From Geminicoccus sp036263595 (GTDB lineage Bacteria > Pseudomonadota > Alphaproteobacteria > Geminicoccales > Geminicoccaceae), in NCBI RefSeq assembly GCF_036263595.1, contig NZ_DATAGQ010000120.1, positions 5,706 to 69,705 of the forward strand: DNA of 64,000 bases, in the 5' to 3' direction. Under the pieces are notes generated by a model, which worked only from the letters and a program-made list of their open reading frames with translations, did not search any database and was not told the DNA's origin. The number at the start of each line of letters is the position of its first letter. Within the stretch, counting starts at the first letter, position 1. Made by a program: the position numbers and the translations under genes. Shown here in pieces: positions 57,947 through 64,000 of this stretch.

Positions 57947-58770
57947 TGCGTCGGCGTATCGTCGGGACCGGGATCACTCAGAAGCAGGTAACCACGTTGG
58001 TCGAGATGACCACACGTGGCGTGCGCGAGGATCCTGGTCTCGCTCAGAGAACATCCTTTGGCGGGTTCGCCCAGTTCGCTGATGATGTGAGGGAATGGGC
58101 CGTCAGAACACTAGAGGCCGAAGGGTTGCCGAGCAGAGAGAGCCGATATGTCCAGGTAAAGGATGGAAGCTTCCTTGATGTCAGCGGGCACACCTTCGCG
58201 GAAGTCTTCCAGATGGACCTTCGCTGCGCCCCCGGTCAGAAGCGCCCCATTGGCACGAACATAGAAGGCGTAGTCAAAGAGGCCGGTTTGGGGCTCGACA
58301 GCCCGGCAGGCTACGCAGCAGCCATGCTAACATATCTTGATCGCGCCGAAAAAAGCCGGGAGGGCGGGCGTGTCGACTCCGCGATGGAGTGGTCGTTGCG
58401 ATTAGGAGAGGCGGCGGCTGAAGCGCGGATGAAGTTCAGATGGGAAGAGCACGCTCTTCGCGGGCAGAACAACAAAGAAGTACTTGCTCGTAACCAGCCT
58501 AAATCGAACGCCACACGCCATAACGAATCAAAAAAAGAATGGGCCATTTGGCAGAAAAAGGCTGATGAACTTATTCTAGAGTTCCCGACCTACAAGAAGA
58601 CCCCGATTGCTGGAAAAACCAGCAAGTGGTTATTTGAGAAGAGAGAGGCGGAAAAAGATCAAGAACGGGAGGCACTGAAGCTTGGCCTCCCTTACCATAA
58701 TGACGCTCCAACGATCGTCAGATCACAAGACGCCATTGCTCGCCGGATCACGACTGATCGGAAAGCTTAG
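57943..58770 (+). CDS. Unknown protein coupled to the integrase
   Basis: A 275-residue protein that I do not recognise. It starts in ATGA overlap with the integrase stop. The middle has LRLGEAAAEARMKFRWEEHALRGQNNKEV, and the C-terminal third is Lys/Glu-rich with WQKKADELILEFPTYKK and APTIVRSQDAIARRI, which looks helical and might be DNA-binding. No signal peptide or membrane span. Its GC is visibly lower than the rest of the element, so it may have been acquired separately. It could be a cargo or excision-related gene; no function is proposed. Confidence 0.75.
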   Translation: MMRRRIVGTGITQKQVTTLVEMTTRGVREDPGLAQRTSFGGFAQFADDVREWAVRTLEAEGLPSRESRYVQVKDGSFLDVSGHTFAEVFQMDLRCAPGQKRPIGTNIEGVVKEAGLGLDSPAGYAAAMLTYLDRAEKSREGGRVDSAMEWSLRLGEAAAEARMKFRWEEHALRGQNNKEVLARNQPKSNATRHNESKKEWAIWQKKADELILEFPTYKKTPIAGKTSKWLFEKREAEKDQEREALKLGLPYHNDAPTIVRSQDAIARRITTDRKA

Positions 58771-58812
58771 CAGGCCTTCCGATCTGGCCTGTGCTTCACA
58801 ATGCCCGTTATC

Positions 58813-58824
58813 CCTCACGTGAGG
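58813..58824. promoter_or_regulatory. Perfect 12-bp palindrome over the ribosome site of the AlpA-like gene
   Basis: CCTCACGTGAGG is a perfect palindrome that ends three bases before the AlpA-like ATG and includes its GTGAGG ribosome site. Binding here by a repressor, perhaps the AlpA-like protein itself or an element/phage regulator, would block translation or transcription of the downstream module. In the 57-base gap before it, CAGGCC-N9-GGCCTG is a weak hairpin that may end the int transcript. Confidence 0.55.
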
Positions 58825-58827
58825 TAG

Positions 58828-59070
58828 ATGGGCATGTCGCTCTTCCCCCTTCGAAACGTCGACGACGCTTCCAGGTATCTTTGGGACAAGTACGGGATCA
58901 GCCGTCGGCCGCCGACGCTCAACAAGCTGCGCACCATCGGTGGCGGGCCAGCCTTTCGTAAGATCGGCAGCCGACATATCGCTTATGAGGAGGCCGCGCT
59001 CGATGCTTGGGCTCAGTCGCTCATCTCGAAGCCGCTGACCTCGACCTCGTCGCCGCGTCAGGCGGCCTAG
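58828..59070 (+). CDS. AlpA/excisionase-like helix-turn-helix protein
   Basis: An 80-residue DNA-binding protein. The segment YLWDKYGISRRPPTLNKLRTIGGGPAFRKIGSRHIAYEEAALDAWAQS has the winged-helix pattern of the excisionase/AlpA group (MerR-like HTH, the last part being R-x-I-x-Y-x-x-x-x-L-x-x-W). Such proteins control integrase excision and, in satellites, activate the replication operon. Start ATG at 58828 (or 58834). A palindrome overlaps its ribosome site. Confidence 0.82.
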   Translation: MGMSLFPLRNVDDASRYLWDKYGISRRPPTLNKLRTIGGGPAFRKIGSRHIAYEEAALDAWAQSLISKPLTSTSSPRQAA

Positions 59071-59075
59071 CACTA

Positions 59076-59840
59076 ATGGCGATGGAGTTGTGCGGCCGGG
59101 CTGCGACCCCCGACCGCACTGGCGATGGTGATAGCGACTATAGCGTCATCAGGACCGAAACGAAAGCCAACACGCCGATCTGGCGGACCAACTCCGGCGA
59201 CCACCGCCGCGACATCCGTGCCTGCCACCACGACCTCATGAGGTCCGTCTTCGACCGCACTGTCCGCCTCGGAAGGGCGGTGGTCGCCGCCAAGGCGGAT
59301 GTGCTGCATGGTAACTCCGAGGCTTGGCTGGAGGCCGAGTGCGAGGTTCCGGTGCGGCGGGCTCAGGAGGCGGCTCAGATCGCGCGCTTCTGGGACAGCC
59401 TGCCGGAGGAAAAGCGCGGAGATCCGCGCTTTCAATCGGTCAATGCAGTGCTGAAGGCAATGCGCGGTGACAAGCCGTCCAAGCCCCAGCCTGTCGTGAT
59501 CGATCTCCAGCCGGATCCGGTGCCCTTCGACCTGGCGACCATGCCCAGAGAGGCCATGACGCTGGTCGAGCTGGCCAAGGTGCACGAGAGCCACCCACAG
59601 GTCGCGGCCAAGCTGCTGGAGGCGGCTCGCATCCTGCGGGACAGCCTGCTGGCCGGGGCCCCTACCGACGCCAGCCAGCAGCCGTCCAAGCCGCGGCCCT
59701 TGGCGGTGCAGATCAAGCGGCACATCAGCACCGATCCTGAGCAGCGTGAGCGGCGCCTGAGCCAACTGCCCGCGAGTGAGCTGGCACTGGCCAAGCGCCT
59801 GAACCCGTCGCTCTCCAGCAGGCGGGAGGTGGTGCCATGA
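59076..59840 (+). CDS. DUF3102-like protein of the mobile element
   Basis: A 254-residue protein. Residues ~55-100 (VRLGRAVVAAKADVLHGNSEAWLEAECEVPVRRAQEAAQIARFWD) match the DUF3102 pattern (a short repeat-like helical region common in plasmid and phage proteins). The C-terminal ~60 residues are basic and Pro-rich. The ATG at 59076 is chosen because the longer frame (59007) overlaps the AlpA-like gene; the ribosome site is weak. Overlaps the zinc-ribbon gene by four bases. May load or position the replication proteins; that is inference. Confidence 0.65.
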   Translation: MAMELCGRAATPDRTGDGDSDYSVIRTETKANTPIWRTNSGDHRRDIRACHHDLMRSVFDRTVRLGRAVVAAKADVLHGNSEAWLEAECEVPVRRAQEAAQIARFWDSLPEEKRGDPRFQSVNAVLKAMRGDKPSKPQPVVIDLQPDPVPFDLATMPREAMTLVELAKVHESHPQVAAKLLEAARILRDSLLAGAPTDASQQPSKPRPLAVQIKRHISTDPEQRERRLSQLPASELALAKRLNPSLSSRREVVP

Positions 59841-60115
59841 GTAACTCCAGGCGCCATCCCGATTTGCCCTTCGACTGCCAGGTACTGACGCCGCTCATGG
59901 TGGCCGAGGCGCGGACCGAGCTCGGGCTCGACCTGAGCAAGCTGGGCGTTGGCCGACACACGGCCACCTGCCTGCAGTGCAAGCAGCAACGTCGCAACAG
60001 CCCCGTCCGGCTCATTATCGACACCCGGGTGACGCTCTGGCGCTGCGACGGGTGTGGCAGCGGCAGGAGCTATAGCTCCATCCCTAGCAATTCTGCCACT
60101 CGGAGGGCGTCATGA
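59837..60115 (+). CDS. Stand-alone primase-type zinc ribbon
   Basis: A 92-residue protein whose centre has CLQCKQQRRNSPVRLII, then TLWRCDGCGSGRSY: two CxxC knuckles spaced like the CHC2-type zinc ribbon of primases. Nothing else is recognisable. It overlaps the AEP-like primase gene (ATGA), so the two are made together, and may serve as the template-recognition module of that primase in trans. Confidence in the metal site is good, in the role moderate. Confidence 0.7.
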   Translation: MSNSRRHPDLPFDCQVLTPLMVAEARTELGLDLSKLGVGRHTATCLQCKQQRRNSPVRLIIDTRVTLWRCDGCGSGRSYSSIPSNSATRRAS

Positions 60116-61143
60116 CCGGCGCCCTCCTGGCTGGCGGCCCGCACGACGTCACGACCCTCACGAGCACCGCACGTCTCGCCGCCCACAAGACGATCACAGC
60201 CCGTGGTGGTGGCTACGACACCGTCGGCTACGGCAAGGCGGCCAAGTTCTCGGCGTCGGTGGCCAATGTCGCGGACGCCAACATGCTCTACGAGCTGGCG
60301 CTGAAGCTGCAGACCTGCCCACACTCGTTCATCGTCCGTGGGGCAGTACGTGCGAATGCGAACCCGTACAGCATGCGCCGGCTTGCCCACGACAAGCACG
60401 ATGAGCGGACGGGCGAGGTGGTCGAGCGCACGCTCGAGGAAGTACCCAGGTCATGGGCGATGTTCGACCTCGATGACGTGGAGACGCGCCGGTCGGACTG
60501 GTTTCATCCGTCCCACCTGATCGACGAGGTCCGCTGGACCATCGATCGGCACTTCCCGCCGGAGTTCCGCGGCTGCGCCTTTGTCGCCACTGCGACCAGC
60601 CAGGCCGGCCTGACCGCCGGGATGAGGGCGCGGGTGTCCGTCTTGTTCGGCCGGCCTTGGCTGGGGCACGAGGTCGAGCGGGCGATGAAACATGTTCCGC
60701 TCGACTTCACGACGTTGAGGGTAGCACAGGCGATTTACACGTGTGCACCAGTGTTCATCGGCATGGCCGATCCGGTACAGCGGCGTGTGGCGTACTTTTG
60801 GGGTGATCGGGATACCGTGCCTCTGGTCGTGCCGCCGGCGCCACCAAAGCCCAAGATCGACCTGAGCAGCTTCCGCTCAACGCCGTGGGGCGGGGCTGGG
60901 CTGACCCTCGACCATCTCCATGACGCCGTTCTCCGCGCGACCAAAGGCGGCCGGCGAATGACCTTGTTCGGCTGTGCCGCCCGCTCCATGGACCTGATCC
61001 GCGAGGGCAAGGCCACCCACGACGAGGTCTTCGCCGCTTTGGGCTCGGCCGCCCTGTTGGCCGGCATCCCCGGCAGCCGTCAGGACATCGCCAAGCACAT
61101 CTCCAACGGCCTGGCCCGTGGTGCGACGGGTGGCCTGCCATGA
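60112..61143 (+). CDS. AEP (primase-polymerase)-like replication protein
   Basis: A 343-residue protein. The family features as I recognise them: LQTCPHSFIVRGAVRA, RSWAMFDLDDVETR with the acidic metal-binding pair, FVATATSQAGLTAGMRARVSVLFGRPW, and LRVAQAIYTCAPVFIGMADPVQRRV. This layout occurs in archaeo-eukaryotic-type primases of phages and integrative elements. The C-terminal tail is helical. The gene overlaps its neighbours by four bases on both sides, in a zinc ribbon-primase-helicase order. The assignment is from pattern recognition and needs a profile search. Confidence 0.6.
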   Translation: MTGALLAGGPHDVTTLTSTARLAAHKTITARGGGYDTVGYGKAAKFSASVANVADANMLYELALKLQTCPHSFIVRGAVRANANPYSMRRLAHDKHDERTGEVVERTLEEVPRSWAMFDLDDVETRRSDWFHPSHLIDEVRWTIDRHFPPEFRGCAFVATATSQAGLTAGMRARVSVLFGRPWLGHEVERAMKHVPLDFTTLRVAQAIYTCAPVFIGMADPVQRRVAYFWGDRDTVPLVVPPAPPKPKIDLSSFRSTPWGGAGLTLDHLHDAVLRATKGGRRMTLFGCAARSMDLIREGKATHDEVFAALGSAALLAGIPGSRQDIAKHISNGLARGATGGLP

Positions 61144-62684
61144 GCACCTATCAGGATCGCGCAGCTGCTGAGGCCAAGTTCGCTCAGGGCAAAACACCGG
61201 CCTATCAACCCGGCGGCCCATGGCCAGAGCCTGACCTGAACCTGATCGCGCATGAGCGCGCACCGGCACCGCGCTTCCCGATCGAGCTGTTCGGCAAGCG
61301 TGCCAGCGCCTGGATCAGCGCGGCAGCCGAGAGCAAGGGCGCGCCGGTCGACTTCGTGGCTTTGCCGCTCCTGTCCTCCATCGGTGCGCTGCTGGCGAAC
61401 CATCGGCGGACCCAGCCATGGGGCGGCTGGACAGCGCCGCCGATCATCAACACCGCGAATGTCGGCCTGCCCTCGACCAACAAGAGCCCGGCCTATGATG
61501 CCGTGGATGGGCCGATCCGCGAGCTTCAGGACGAGATGAACCAGGACTTCGTTCAGGCGGTCAACGCCTACTATGCCGACTGCGTCCTGCAAAAGCAGGC
61601 GCGCCAGACCTGGGAGAATGAGGTCAAGGAAGCGGACAAGCAGAATCTGCCGCCGCCGGAGATGCCCGAGAAGGCCATGGAGCCACAGAAGCCGCGGCTC
61701 AAGCGGCTGAGCATCAACGACACCACGACCGAGAAGCTGATCCGACTGTCCGCGGAGAACAAGACTGGGCTGGTCTGGAAGCGCGACGAGTTGGCCGGCC
61801 TGTTCGGCACGCTCGACAAGTACGGCGGCAGCTCCGGCTCGGACCGTGCCGTGCTCCTGGAGTGCTTCGAGGGGCGATCCTACGCCGTCGACCGGGTGAA
61901 GGACGAGGGCACGCCGATCATGACGCCGTCCCTGGCCGTCGCGATCGTTGGTGGCATCCAGCCGGACCGGCTGAACAGCATGCTGCTGTCCGGTGATGAC
62001 GACGGACTGGCGGCACGCTTCCTCTATGCCTGGCCGGAGCGGATCCAACCGAGCCGGCCGAAGCAGGCGCCGGACAACGAGCACATCAAGGAGGCCTTCC
62101 GCCGGCTCCTGGATCTCGACCAGCAGGACGGGCGCGCCAGGCTCGTGACCTTCGAGGAAGCCGCAGCCGACGCTCTGGACGACCTTCGGATCAAGATCGC
62201 CGGGATGGAGGACAGTGCCTCGGGCCTGCTCCTGTCCTGGATCGGCAAGGTGCCGGGCTATGTGGTCCGCCTCTCCCTGATCTTCGAGTTTCTCTGGTGG
62301 TCGTTCGACCGGCCAGATGATCAGGTGCCGGCCTGGATCAGTGGCCGGGCGTTTGCCGACGCTTCCAGCTTCATGCTCGACTATGCGCTGCCGATGGCGC
62401 GTCGAGCCTTCGGCGATGCGGCGCTGCCGCAGTCGGAGCGTGACGCCGTGATGCTGGCCAAGTGGATCCTGGCTCAGAATCCCCGGCCTGAGACCGTGAA
62501 CGCTCGTGCCCTCAGGCGCGCCGGCATCCTGAGCCAGAAGATCCCGGCCCGTTATGAGGCGGCCCTCGCGGAGTTGGTGGAAGCTGGGTGGATACGCTTC
62601 GCACCCGGCAGGCAGGGCGAAAACAAGGGACGTGCAGCCAAGGATTACGCTGTGAACCCTGTCGTTCGTGAGGCCGCATCATGA
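61140..62684 (+). CDS. DUF3987 (YfjI-like) replication helicase-like protein
   Basis: A 514-residue protein of the DUF3987 group, which is found next to primases in satellites and integrative elements and is regarded as a P-loop helicase/ATPase. The middle has NTANVGLPSTNKSPAYDAVDGP at the place where a Walker A is expected, but it is degenerate (STNKS), and RDELAGLFGTLDKYGGSSGSDR resembles a Walker B/sensor area. A C-terminal winged-helix region is visible (ARALRRAGILSQKIPARYEAALAELVEAGWI). Overlaps the primase gene and the next small gene by four bases. Confidence 0.72.
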   Translation: MSTYQDRAAAEAKFAQGKTPAYQPGGPWPEPDLNLIAHERAPAPRFPIELFGKRASAWISAAAESKGAPVDFVALPLLSSIGALLANHRRTQPWGGWTAPPIINTANVGLPSTNKSPAYDAVDGPIRELQDEMNQDFVQAVNAYYADCVLQKQARQTWENEVKEADKQNLPPPEMPEKAMEPQKPRLKRLSINDTTTEKLIRLSAENKTGLVWKRDELAGLFGTLDKYGGSSGSDRAVLLECFEGRSYAVDRVKDEGTPIMTPSLAVAIVGGIQPDRLNSMLLSGDDDGLAARFLYAWPERIQPSRPKQAPDNEHIKEAFRRLLDLDQQDGRARLVTFEEAAADALDDLRIKIAGMEDSASGLLLSWIGKVPGYVVRLSLIFEFLWWSFDRPDDQVPAWISGRAFADASSFMLDYALPMARRAFGDAALPQSERDAVMLAKWILAQNPRPETVNARALRRAGILSQKIPARYEAALAELVEAGWIRFAPGRQGENKGRAAKDYAVNPVVREAAS

Positions 62685-63043
62685 CCAGCGGAGAGCCACC
62701 TATTGGCACTAATGACCCTATTGGCACTATTGGCACTAACGGAACAAACGGCAGACTGTGTTTTGAAGCCCCTCTCTCTCTTCTGCCGATAGCTCCTTCT
62801 GCCCCGGCTGATGCCGCTAGATCCGTTAGTGCCAATAGGGCCGTTAGTGCCGTTAGTGCCAATAGCTACGACCACGCACGGCGTGCCGCGGCCGAAGCCA
62901 GCATGCGTGGCTGGTCCCTCTTCCTGATCGGCAGCCAGCCCATGCTGCTGGCGCCAGTCGCAAGCCTGAGCCCGGCACTGATCGACCGGCTGCTCCAGTT
63001 TCGAACAAGCCTCGCCCACCTCCTCCATGAGATCCTGCCATGA
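62681..63043 (+). CDS. Small protein carrying the iteron-like repeats
   Basis: A 120-residue frame that begins in ATGA overlap with the DUF3987 gene and ends in ATGA overlap with the next gene, so it is probably translated. Its N-terminus is low complexity because it is encoded by the DNA repeats (PPIGTNDPIGTIGTNGTNG, then a stretch with VSANRAVSAVSANS). The C-terminal half (ASMRGWSLFLIGSQPMLLAPV, then SLSPALIDRLLQFRTSL) looks like a normal helical protein. Function unknown. The repeats may be selected as DNA rather than protein. Confidence 0.6.
   Translation: MTSGEPPIGTNDPIGTIGTNGTNGRLCFEAPLSLLPIAPSAPADAARSVSANRAVSAVSANSYDHARRAAAEASMRGWSLFLIGSQPMLLAPVASLSPALIDRLLQFRTSLAHLLHEILP
62701..62864. 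repeat. Iteron-like TATTGGCACTA repeats in direct and inverted orientation: candidate replication origin
   Basis: TATTGGCACTA occurs at 62701, 62719 and 62728 on plus (steps of 18 and 9 bases). The inverse TAGTGCCAATA is at 62827 and 62854, with a partial copy (TAGTGCC) at 62845 (steps 18 and 9). The inner arms share a perfect 15-bp inverted repeat (62728-62742 with 62823-62837) around an 80-base pyrimidine-rich centre (CCCCTCTCTCTCTTCTGCC). Such arrays next to a primase-helicase module are typical of replication origins. It sits inside a reading frame, which is unusual. Confidence 0.65.
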
Positions 63044-63420
63044 CGTGTCAGTGTGCAAGCTGCCTGCACAACCGGCTGTTGGGGATCGGCAGCCTACTTG
63101 CTCGTGGAAGGACGAGCATGGCGGCCACGGCCCTTCAGACGGTGACGTCCGAGCTTGGCGACTATGTCGCCAAAGCAAAGGCTGCTGCGCCCATTCGCCA
63201 TCTGCGTAAGCCTCCCGGTTCAGCCATGGCTGTTCAGCGGGCTGAACGCCTCAGGCGCCTGCTGGCCACGCAGCCACAGCTTCGTGCAGTAGCGGCGAAA
63301 GCCTTGGGTGTTCGCCCAGCCGACGTCGACGCCATCAGCCAGGGTCGCGTGTTCCTCTCTGCCCAGCGCTGGCGGAAACTGTTCGACGCCGTTGAGCCTG
63401 TCGGCGACGACGCAGCATGA
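63040..63420 (+). CDS. Small Cys-containing HTH-like protein
   Basis: A 126-residue protein, ATGA-coupled to the previous frame. The N-terminus has a CQCASC cluster that could bind metal. The C-terminal region LRAVAAKALGVRPADVDAISQGRVFLSAQRWRKLFD looks like a helix-turn-helix. Not recognised as a known family. Its place just before the small terminase gene suggests a regulator or packaging accessory, but that is inference. Confidence 0.55.
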   Translation: MTCQCASCLHNRLLGIGSLLARGRTSMAATALQTVTSELGDYVAKAKAAAPIRHLRKPPGSAMAVQRAERLRRLLATQPQLRAVAAKALGVRPADVDAISQGRVFLSAQRWRKLFDAVEPVGDDAA

Positions 63421-63508
63421 ACAACACACCGGGGGTAGGACATCTTCCCGACCCCTTCGCCCTAGTACCGCTGTCGTCCCTTCTTGCACATAAAATGGAG
63501 GATTTACT

Positions 63509-63841
63509 TTGAAAAAGCCTGAAGGCCCACCAAAGCAACTGACTACGGAAGCAAAACGATGGTGGTTGCAGCTCTCCAGTGAGTACCAGATCGATGATGA
63601 GGCTGGCCTGCTGGTTCTTCAGACGAGTCTCGAGGCATTCGACCGGATGAGGGACGCACAAAAGCAGATCAAGAAGGATGGAATGACTTCCAAGGACCGC
63701 TTCGGGCAAACGAAGAGTCATCCGCTGCTGGCCGTTGAGCGTGATGCACGTGCGCAGTTGCTTGCTGGGCTGAAGGCCTTGAACTTGGACATCGAGCCCC
63801 TGAACGACCGGCCGGGCCGTCCGCCCGGCTCGAAGATGTAG
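63509..63841 (+). CDS. P27-family phage small terminase subunit (TerS)
   Basis: A 110-residue protein with the P27 TerS pattern: LTTEAKRWWLQLSSEYQIDDEAGLLVLQTSLEAFDRMRDAQKQI, then DRFGQTKSHPLLAVERDARAQLLAGLKALNLDIEPL and the basic end RPGRPPGSK. TerS recognises packaging sites on phage DNA; satellites carry their own TerS to redirect helper packaging. The TTG at 63509 is used with GGAGG at a proper distance. In the 88-base gap before it CATAAAAT is a possible -10 element. No large terminase is in the window. Confidence 0.85.
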   Translation: MKKPEGPPKQLTTEAKRWWLQLSSEYQIDDEAGLLVLQTSLEAFDRMRDAQKQIKKDGMTSKDRFGQTKSHPLLAVERDARAQLLAGLKALNLDIEPLNDRPGRPPGSKM

Positions 63842-63849
63842 GAAAAGCC

Positions 63850-64000
63850 ATGCCCACCAAGCGTGTCCGCCGGCGCCGACACCGCGCCGAAAGCCTGAGT
63901 GCGTACCAGATCAGCTACCTGCTGGACTGCGCGCCGCCGGAGGTCCCGGAGTCGGATGTTTGGTGGCGCTATACGGAAGTAGGCTGTGACCGACCCGATT
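63850..64000 (+). CDS. Start of a further small element gene (cut by the window edge)
   Basis: An open frame from the ATG at 63850 (GGAAAAG ribosome site) to the end of the window without stop: MPTKRVRRRRHRAESLSAYQ, followed by a segment with CAPPEVPESDVWWRYTE. The start is strongly basic, so it may bind nucleic acid. Small basic genes next to TerS are common in phages. Not recognised; partial. Confidence 0.5.
   Translation, partial: MPTKRVRRRRHRAESLSAYQISYLLDCAPPEVPESDVWWRYTEVGCDRPD

Larger units (their letters stand above)
56397..64000. mobile_element. Integrated phage-satellite-like element or prophage (left part)
   Basis: Starts at the tRNA-Leu 3' fragment and continues past the window edge. 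Gene order: tyrosine integrase, unknown gene, AlpA/excisionase-like regulator, DUF3102-like gene, zinc ribbon, AEP-like primase, DUF3987 protein, iteron-like repeats, two small genes, P27 TerS, partial gene. All point rightwards and most overlap by four bases. No capsid, portal or tail gene is seen within 7.6 kb, so a PICI-like satellite is favoured, but structural genes could follow beyond 64000. The integrase and the following gene have lower GC than the chromosome. Confidence 0.85.

Noticed and set aside
62701..62864. CRISPR array
   Set aside because: Repeats are only about 11 bases, irregular in orientation and spacing, and lie in a translated frame; no cas genes are present.

Overview
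The window is 64 kb of GC-rich DNA. Its gene content and order fit an alphaproteobacterium, most likely of the Rhodospirillales type: the xseB-ispA-dxs-tlyA cluster, metC next to aapJQMP, glyQ-glyS-ppdK downstream of an S49 peptidase and a TrmN6-like methyltransferase, a LOV histidine kinase, and a GGAAC/GTT (EcfG-type) stress promoter. TTG and GTG starts are common, and many genes overlap by 4-17 bases, so translational coupling is widespread. I cannot name the genus from sequence alone.

Layout of the chromosomal part (1-56396). 1-6610: DUF502 membrane protein, recG, sdhE and mfd (DNA repair). 6607-9600: a four-gene thiamine operon on the minus strand (thiM-thiE-thiD-tenA, each pair overlapping by 4 bases) under a TPP riboswitch. 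9683-15048: histone-deacetylase-like amidohydrolase, xseB, ispA, dxs and tlyA (isoprenoid precursors, nuclease, rRNA methylation); the tlyA frame runs far past its expected end. 14482-20460: GFA protein, metC, then the general amino-acid ABC transporter aapJQMP. 20514-31722: a small entericidin lipoprotein, a glycosyltransferase, ygfZ, ppdK, glyS, glyQ, a zinc-ribbon membrane protein, an S49 peptidase, a TrmN6-like methyltransferase and ispB. 31781: tRNA-Pro(CGG). 31948-43976: catabolic and accessory metabolism (aldehyde dehydrogenase, RraA-like protein, old yellow enzyme, PhzF protein, AzlCD exporter with a divergent MocR regulator, a J-domain/OmpA fusion, a metallopeptidase/TfoX-C fusion, a dimethylglycine-dehydrogenase-like enzyme). 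44072-52532: a minus-strand run with OpgC, a ThDP enzyme, a broken membrane gene, a TTC38-type TPR protein, type II NADH dehydrogenase, a LOV photoreceptor hybrid kinase and an SDR. 52676-56357: glycerophosphodiesterase, a stress ferritin-like DUF892 protein with an EcfG-type promoter, a cyclic-nucleotide-binding protein and a DUF3616 protein.

From 56397 to beyond the right edge lies a mobile element inserted in a tRNA-Leu(UAA) gene. Only the 3' half of the tRNA remains at the left junction. Next come a tyrosine integrase, an unknown AT-richer gene, an AlpA/excisionase-like regulator with a perfect palindrome over its ribosome site, a DUF3102-like protein, and a tightly overlapping replication module: primase-type zinc ribbon, AEP-like primase and DUF3987 helicase-like protein. 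A cluster of TTGGCACTA repeats in direct and inverted orientation follows at once and looks like an iteron origin, although it sits inside a reading frame. Then come a small Cys/HTH protein and a P27-family small terminase. This order (integrase, AlpA, primase, origin, TerS, no structural gene yet) resembles phage satellites (PICI-like islands), but a prophage remains possible because the element is cut by the window edge. This is the most novel part of the window.
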